64,000 nt of DNA from Neckera pumila (lineage: Eukaryota > Streptophyta > Bryopsida > Hypnales > Neckeraceae), in NCBI GenBank assembly GCA_963969595.1, contig OZ018418.1, forward strand, positions 7,507,001-7,571,000, in the 5' to 3' direction. Of this stretch, positions 57,801 through 64,000 are shown piece after piece. The notes beneath the pieces were generated by a model. That model ran no database searches and was not told the DNA's origin. It worked only from the letters and a program-made list of their open reading frames with translations. Positions within the stretch are counted from its first letter, which is position 1, and each line of letters starts with the position of its first letter. The translations under genes were made by a program, and so were the position numbers.

Positions 57801-58817
57801 TTTCGATTATCTCAGATACTAGTTTGATTAGCCACCCTGATTTTTGGATGTGTCCTTTTTGCTTTTTGGCTTTTTAATTTGGGTTTTAAAAGGAGGGCAG
57901 GCTTGTTGCCCTCTCATTCCATTCCAGCCCATTACAGTGCATTTTGATTATGTTCTTTTGCTTTCTTTAATCTAAGACCACTTGTGGATATTTCTGGATC
58001 CGGCTATGTGCAAGAGTAAGACTGGTTGCAAGAGTGTTGAGGTGTGAGGAAGACGGGTGAGGAGGAGTCCGGATCTAACTCAACTGGGTGTGATCGGTAG
58101 TCAGCATTTGTAAGAGTTTTAGATCTGTGCAAGAGGATTAGTGCACCATACTTTTAAACCGTTAGGATAGTGATCCGGAAGAATGGAGTGGATGTGCATC
58201 CAAAACCTAAGAAGGGCTTCATGAGGAGATAAGCAACCGCCAGCGGAATATTCCCCACTATTGAAAGGCTTGCCAACTGTCGGATCAATTTGAGAGTCTC
58301 GAACAGAAGCGTCACTACCAATTTTGGGTGCTAGATCTATCGTTGTAGTGAAGGAGTAGAAAGTGGATTCTGAGTGACTTGTTTTTCGAAAAGATCATCC
58401 AAAGAGCTGTGAGGATTACTGTCTGCCTCATCCCTGCCACAAATCCGGAAGAGAGTTGTTTGTGTCTTTGTGTATGTGTGAGTGTTTGAACTACAAGTGG
58501 TGAGTCCCTACCCCTCTAAAAGACCAACAATGGACCCCATGACGATAAAACAAGGATACAGAAAACCAGAATTTTTGATTGAGAGTATCAGGATTCCGGA
58601 CAAGGACGGATTTGGATTGGATTCCGGAAGGTAGTGTTATCCAAAAGGAAAAAGAGTAAAGCAATTGAGTTACGGATTGCTTGGAGTTTTGTTTTGGAAA
58701 GATATCTAGACAGCCTTAATTTGCAATAATTACCTAGAATTCCCTGGGACAATAGTTCGTGTTATCTTAGTACATTTTTGTATTAAGGATGCTTACGCCC
58801 GGATTGCGCGTACGACA

Positions 58818-61278
58818 CTCCTTGTACAATTCCTTCCCTTGCTTTTTTTATACATTAAATAGAAAGCTAGGCAAGCGAGTTCCAAGAGCTTGTTTGTTGT
58901 CAACATTTTGGCTGCAAAGAATTCCAAGTGAATACTTCATCAGTAAGGCATAGATCAAAACAACTATGAGGTAGAAGATGAAGGTTGAAACTCATCAAAG
59001 ACCGCCATAGGAAGTGACTAGGAGCAATAAAATGCCGTTGCATAGGCAAATGAGGTGATCGATCATCTTTAACCACAATGAAAACTACTGCGACCTCTCA
59101 ATGCATCTCCCAACGTAAGCAACAGAATGCACATGCTCTTGGCCAATCACTTGATCCGCATACTCAATGCACACAAAAGATAATCCACTCTCGTTCCATT
59201 TGACCATGACCTGTTCTACCATTTTCTCACAAGAAATTTGCAGCTACTGCTTGGATTTCTTAACTTGATCCTTTTGCTCCTGCAATCTCTACTAAATAAC
59301 ACATGAAAATGAGAATTATCAATGAAGGTGAATGCAAGAAACACTTGTACTATTTTTGGTCACACCTTGCATGCTGATTTGTTTTTTAGGCATAGCTTTT
59401 GCGTATTGAATCCAAATGACTTAAAACTTTTAGGGAAGGTGGTCATGACCACTATACACCTTGCCTAATTTTTGAGCAATTTTCAAAAATGTTTTACTAA
59501 ACAAAAACAGCCCCCGATTTTATGTCACAAATTCCAATTTGGAAGTTTTAAGTACTATTTAGTACCCAAAAAATCAAATTTGGAGCTGAAACTTGGATGA
59601 GATGGTCTTCTAGTAGACTTCTAGCTCTCTAGAAGAGGGATTTAAAAAAACATTAATTTTGAGTAGTGTAGAAGTCTACAAAGTGAGCTTCTTTTTGCTT
59701 GCATTTCAAAATACATAAAACATTATTTTGATGTTTTTTGGGGGAATGACCATCTCCATAGAGCTGTTGCAAATGACCAATTTTTATTTAATTTATTTAA
59801 TTTATTTTACTACTTTAAATTAATTAAAGCATCAAAGTGTTTATTTTCTTGAGATTTGGCACTTTCTAGTTCTCCCACTTAGAGAATTTTTCTATGCTTT
59901 TCCTTCTCAAGGTTTCTTCATCTTAAAGGTATACACGTTGGCCATATTTTTTAAAAAGTCAAAAATTATTTTTCTATGCTTAAAGTACTCCAGAAAAAAA
60001 AGCATCAATTAGTGAAAACGCAACAAATAGTACAAGTGTTTTTTGCATTCATCCAACATTCTGCACAAGATCTCATAATCTCAAGGCTCAACCACGGAAA
60101 ACTAAAAATGCAAACAATAATCACTCCCAATCAATTGCCATCATTATGTAGCCAAGTAATAAATTGCATCTAAATAAGCGAGAAATTCACGGCTTCTGCT
60201 TCAAGCTCAATTCCCTGTCAACCTAACCCGAGAACTGCAAGGCATGCACATCCGTCAAACACCGCAATTTCCTATCAACCTAATACAACCTAATACGAGA
60301 ACTACGAGAACTGCAAGGCACACACATCCGCCGAACACCGCAGAAATCACAACAAAGAGCCTTGTATAGAACTTCGTCAAAGCAAAATTAGCTTACAAAG
60401 CAACAAATTAAGAGTTTTGAATGACTACAAGTCAGAAAGTCTCGTCAGAAGCGGAGAAACTCACATCCCAGCAACCATTGGTACCTTCGATAGAACGTTC
60501 TCTCGTGCAGCAAAAGATGAACAGATCACATCTAAGTACTCCAATTTGTTACAACAGAGACACAAAACTTACCAAATCTGAAACAACAACAACAAACTTA
60601 CCAATTATTGCCAATACACGACCACACGTGCAATTGATGATGCGGCAGTTCTCACCACGTCCGCTTTAGGTTGCTTCTCTCCGCCTCCACCTCAATAAAA
60701 GAGACCTCAACCGGATTCCAAAGCTTGCAGTTGCTTTGGTAAACCTCCAAACAAAAACCTCAGAAAATAGTCCCCTAAAACCTCAAACAGAATACTCCAA
60801 AAGCGCGAGATGTAGCTCTTGACCACGTCCTGCCGTGGCAAGGTAGATTGCGTATAAAAACACTAGCAACACCAGCGAGACAAGTGACCACTCAAAAAAA
60901 TTAGACACAGAAATTTACTCACGATAGCAACTGCATATCTTTGCCTTCATCATTCAAACAGAAATTGGACTACAAAAAAACTCTCACATCAAAGAATACG
61001 AATATGAAGAAATCCATTTATGACTATTTCAAAGCTATTTACCTTTATTTGGCGCATTACCAACTCCATCTCAATTTCTGTTACAAGACCAATCTGTTGG
61101 CAAGAATTTTGATTCATGACATAATCAAATGTGAAGAAGCAGAACAGAAACTCAGTCTGCAAGCATAACCTTGCCAAAATATGAAGGATATAGACTTTCT
61201 GCAGTGGTACTAGTCCATCAAGTATGAACTAGACATAGGACATAGCAAAACATCATATACCCACTCAAAGTAGGATAC
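58818..61278. other. Mostly non-coding DNA beyond the LTR nest
   Basis: No complete gene was seen. On the minus strand around 59290-59090 there is a possible exon: a Gln/Lys-rich helix, a TAG, then a KMVEQVMVKWNESGLSFVC segment and a DQVIGQEHVHSVAYV segment. Its family is not recognised. A partial tandem duplication (GAGAACTGCAAGGCAYRCAC with the sequence around it) occurs at about 60229-60345. From 60640 to 60880 the sequence is less AT-rich and includes TATAAAAAC at 60851. Confidence 0.4.
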
Positions 61279-61475
61279 CTTGTTCAAAATGATGCAATCC
61301 ACATAGACAATCTGCTCCACTACTTCATTAGCCACACCATCAGGCTTGACTTCCTCTATATGCTATGTTGCATGCTTGGCATTCACTAGGGTCACAACTC
61401 CATCCAGACGCAAGTGATGTGCCAAATGCTCCTCAAGATAAATTGTCTGGATGATTGGAGCAGGGTTTGCAAGAT
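61279..61475 (-). pseudogene. Isolated exon of a CobW-type (COG0523) GTPase
   Basis: On the minus strand a TTCAG acceptor at 61476-61480 leads into LANPAPIIQT, then HHLRLDGVVTLVNAKHA, a TAG (plus-strand CTA at 61363-61365), HIEEVKPDGV, NEVVEQIVYVD and IILNK, and an AAG|GTATCC donor. LDGVVTLVDAKHA and ADRIILNKTDL (the guanine-binding NKxD region) are signatures of CobW/ZNG1 zinc-metallochaperone GTPases. The Walker A part and the C-terminal domain are not found nearby. With one stop and no neighbours from the same gene, it is a gene fragment. Confidence 0.75.
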
Positions 61476-61673
61476 CTGAAGATGACCACTTCCAAATTAC
61501 ATTTCTTATACAGAAGCAAAAGCAACAGATCAACTGCTATTGAACTAACATTATTTTTAACAAGTATGTCCCGGTCCACAGCTATTGAAGATCCAAAAGA
61601 ATGAACTTCCAAACCTCTAAGACAATAAAATATAACAAAAAATGTTACGTAACAGAGTGAAAGTTGTCTTTAC

Positions 61674-61791
61674 TGCTGCAATGTTAGCCAAGTCCTGCTT
61701 TGATAAATCAGGTGCGATTTTCACTAGTAGAGGAGGTGGCCTTGCTTCTTTCCATTGCATTTTATCTTGAGTATCTAGAACCTTCAAAGTT
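61674..61791 (-). pseudogene. Isolated exon of dihydroorotate dehydrogenase
   Basis: The minus-strand frame reads LKVLDTQDKMQW, then PPPLLVKIAPDLSKQDLANIAA, followed by a GTAAAG donor (plus 61668-61673). The VKIAPDLS motif with a following helix is characteristic of class 2 mitochondrial dihydroorotate dehydrogenase (pyrimidine synthesis). The FMN-binding continuation (DGLIISNTT region) is not found downstream. Only one exon is present, about 200 bp upstream, in the reading direction, of the CobW exon. Confidence 0.75.
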
Positions 61792-63114
61792 GACACTATA
61801 CATTATCAGTTGAGCTGTTCCAAAAAATTCATCAAGATGCATTTGAATAGATAACTTTACATAGTAGTACCTTTTTTATAAGGTCCTGACTTGGGGGATG
61901 CAGTAAATGTGAGAAGTAGCGCACTACATGCGAACAAATGATAGGGTGCCAAAAAAACATTGGAGCTAAAAATTTTAAATTGGTTGATTATACTATAGTG
62001 TATGTAAAATGTCATTGGGTGTATTGTAAATACTATAGGGTGTGGAATAATGGGATGCATTAGGAAAAATTTAGACTTAAAATACCCCCTTTTTTATTAG
62101 TTTAGTGGGTCAAAAGTCTTAATTATGGGTTTAGAGCTGGCATTTCATTCCATATTTATACTACATTGTCCTTTTATTTTAGATTCTTTAAGCTATAATG
62201 ATCTATTATATTTTACCCACCACTTATAGTGTTAGATTTAAATGAGGGTATCATCCTACCATATGCAAGTTGTGGTTATAACTCCATGTGAGGAATAAAT
62301 TGTGAACACATAAGTTATGGGAGTGCATTTGAAAATGCATTTCTCCAAAAGCAATATCATCAAAAATGTAGAATGGAATGGTTTACTAAATTTACAATCC
62401 AGATAGCCTAATGTCTTTCCTCTTTCCTAGTCATACTTGGTCTGGTCATGTACATCTTGCTTCTCTTCTGTGCAAACCACTTGTAAAGCCTGGGTGAATT
62501 GACCCCGCACTTGCTCCCAAGGGAAAATGTTGACTTTTTAAATTTGCAATACATGATAAAATTTGCAAATTTTGAATTTAAGTTTGCAATCAAAAGCCCC
62601 AAAATTAGCAAGGAGGATTGTACAAAATAAATTAATCAAGTACAAAGTAGGACGCTTTTTCTTACGTGCACCCTTAGAATGACTTGGGGGAACAAGCAAT
62701 GGGGGCAATTCACCTTGGCCACTTGTGGCTAGCCGGCTTGTAAGTTATTTTTTACCAATGAAAATATATTTCATTTGTTTCAAAATTAAAACAAAATCTG
62801 GACAATAACGAATCATATAATTGGATTATGGTTTTTGAAGCTGCAAATATCTGCACTTTACATGAATATCAATTCTGCTACTAAAATCCTGTCAATGAGA
62901 AATTGATTACAAATTGAGCTTAAAAGGTAAGAGGTTTATAAATTGCCCATTTAAGAGCTGAAATTGAATTTTGAGGAGGTGAAACTTCTTAAAATATCCT
63001 TCAGGAAATTCTCTTTGAAAGATGAGTAGAATTGGCATCTAATCCAAGTTGTTTCATAATTTTAGAGCTTTATGGAATTAGATATGAATTTTTGGACTTC
63101 AAAGCACTAAATGA
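61792..63114. other. AT-rich intergenic DNA, no gene seen
   Basis: Only short chance frames were found; the longest are 67 codons on the minus strand. No arrays or clear inverted ends were noticed. Confidence 0.45.
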
Positions 63115-63118
63115 TTAA

Positions 63119-64000
63119 TCCCTAAAGCCCTAAACATGCTTTTTTGAGAACATAGCGGTTTTGGGGAGCTCACTACAAGCGGAGTTTTTAATTGTTTTCT
63201 TTGAAATTTTGACAAAATGTTTTCTCAAGGAGTAGCTTTAAGGCCTAACAACTTTCATTTCTTTTGACTACATGATTAAAAAGTTACTGCATGATATGTA
63301 ATTTTCATTGCTCGGCGGGCAGCCCGGGCAGCAAAAAAAACTTCTTTAAAAATCACTTTTTAAGAAAATAAAAATTCGAAATTGGTTCCTTAGATTTATA
63401 TATATGCAGGAAGCTTTGAATCATTCCATTTCAATTAACAAATCAAAAGTTATGAGGATTCTTAGTTTGGAGGTAGGAATGGAATCACAACTTTAAAATA
63501 AACTTTGAAGTCCTTTATTTAACTCAATTTTCAAATGTTTTTGAAAAAAAATAAAAAAGTTGGATGTAGATTGTTTATTATTACATCACAACCGTTGGGA
63601 TTGGCATTTTTCAATTCCATAAATAAACTCTTAACAATTTAGTGTTTTGAATCATTCTCTACCTCTTCCTACTTACTATTTTTTTCCTATATGTTGTACA
63701 ATTCCAAATGATCTGAAATTTTTCAAGCATGTAGCCAACATGCCTTCGAGAATAAATGCAAAGAATAACCACCATTTTGGACATTTTTTCATACAAATGT
63801 GACCTTGTGAAGAGCAGCTGCCCATTTTTTTGCAGGGATAAAAAAAGTATTTTTGTCAATTCAAACGCTATTATCTTGCAATCCACATGGTGGAAAATTC
63901 TGAAATTTTTTCCACATCTTCTTAAACAAGTTTACTACAAGATCCTACGGTTATATGTGTCCAAAAATACTTTTTTTTCTAAAATTTGGCACTAGTATTA
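63119..64000. mobile_element. TTAA-flanked MITE, copy 4, cut by the window end
   Basis: TTAA (63115-63118) is followed by TCCCTAAAGCCC. The interior follows copy 1 (1382-2356) closely: GAGCTCACTACAA, AAGGAGTAGCTT, ACTGCATGATATGTAATTTTC, GGCGGGCAGC, CAAATGATCTGAAA and ATTATCTTGCAATC. The right end lies beyond the window. Confidence 0.75.

Larger units (their letters stand above)
52085..58817 (+). mobile_element. Solo LTR, family A, with internal ORF, itself broken by unit D (unit C)
   Basis: It starts TGTGGGAATACAAAAACTCC and ends GCGCGTACGACA. Flanking pentamers are TTCCT (52080-52084) and CTCCT (58818-58822), one base apart. Without the nested family D LTR and its duplication the unit is about 3,480 bp, the same as unit B. 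From 57,698 to the end it is almost identical to unit B's tail (50,885-52,003), making B and C the closest pair. Confidence 0.87.

Noticed and set aside
36641..58817. Helitron or DNA transposon origin of the ORF-bearing units
   Set aside because: 5-bp target duplications, TG/CA ends and linkage to a Ty3/gypsy polypurine tract fit LTRs. There are no long terminal inverted repeats and no CTRR end.
60840..60870. TATAAAAAC at 60851 as a promoter
   Set aside because: No gene follows on the plus strand and such strings are frequent in AT-rich DNA.
1..64000. tRNA, rRNA, CRISPR or bacterial-type operon features
   Set aside because: None was seen; spliced genes, MITEs and LTR elements show this is plant nuclear DNA.

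Overview
The window reads as nuclear DNA of a plant. The one gene that can be modelled in full is SPO11-2, a meiotic topoisomerase-like protein that land plants carry as a separate paralogue. It has 11 short exons, plant-style introns and an AT-rich surround. The repeats are also plant-like: Ty3/gypsy LTR elements, Stowaway-like, CACTA-like and TTAA-flanked MITEs, and a satellite with a period near 178 bp. DUF7869-type genes suggest a non-flowering lineage, but the species cannot be settled from sequence alone.

Layout. 1-2.4 kb: AT-rich DNA with a TTAA-flanked MITE. 2.9-4.9 kb: fragment of an unrecognised two-exon gene, repeated at 16.9-17.9 kb. 4.9-8.4 kb: about 16 units of a 178-bp satellite, broken by a second TTAA MITE. 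9.2-10 kb: a cluster of short palindromes. 10.1-16.5 kb: a DUF7869 pseudogene split by a 3.55-kb LTR unit with a perfect 5-bp target duplication. 16.9-19.2 kb: a second decayed DUF7869 locus. 19.9-22.6 kb: MITEs. 23.3-26.3 kb: SPO11-2. 28.1-30.3 kb: two nested fold-back Tc1/mariner-like elements. 31.1-32.5 kb: a decayed MITE holding a Stowaway-like element. 33.8-35.7 kb: a second, diverged array of the same satellite. 35.7-58.8 kb: nested LTR retroelements around the remains of one Ty3/gypsy pol gene. 61.3-61.8 kb: isolated exons of a CobW-type GTPase and of dihydroorotate dehydrogenase on the minus strand. 63.1 kb to the end: another TTAA MITE.

The most unusual system is the LTR family at 12.5-16 kb and 35.7-58.8 kb. 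Each unit is about 3.3-3.6 kb, begins TG, usually ends CA, and contains no reverse transcriptase and no internal terminal repeat. Several have matching or near-matching 5-bp target duplications, and removing two of them restores an interrupted reading frame across the site. One unit directly follows a polypurine tract after the integrase gene, so it is the 3' LTR of that element and the others are solo LTRs. Every full copy carries a reading frame of about 635-645 codons with a conserved N-terminal domain, coiled-coil stretches, an acidic region and a basic C-terminus. A second LTR family (TGTCGCA...TGCGACA termini) carries a homologous frame behind a TATA box. These are protein-coding LTRs, with the frame apparently in the transcribed R-U5 part.

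Nearly all non-SPO11 coding sequence is decayed. The premature stops that can be compared between copies fit single C-to-T or G-to-A changes, as expected for methylated, silenced repeats. Coordinates come from reading by eye, with no alignment program or database search.
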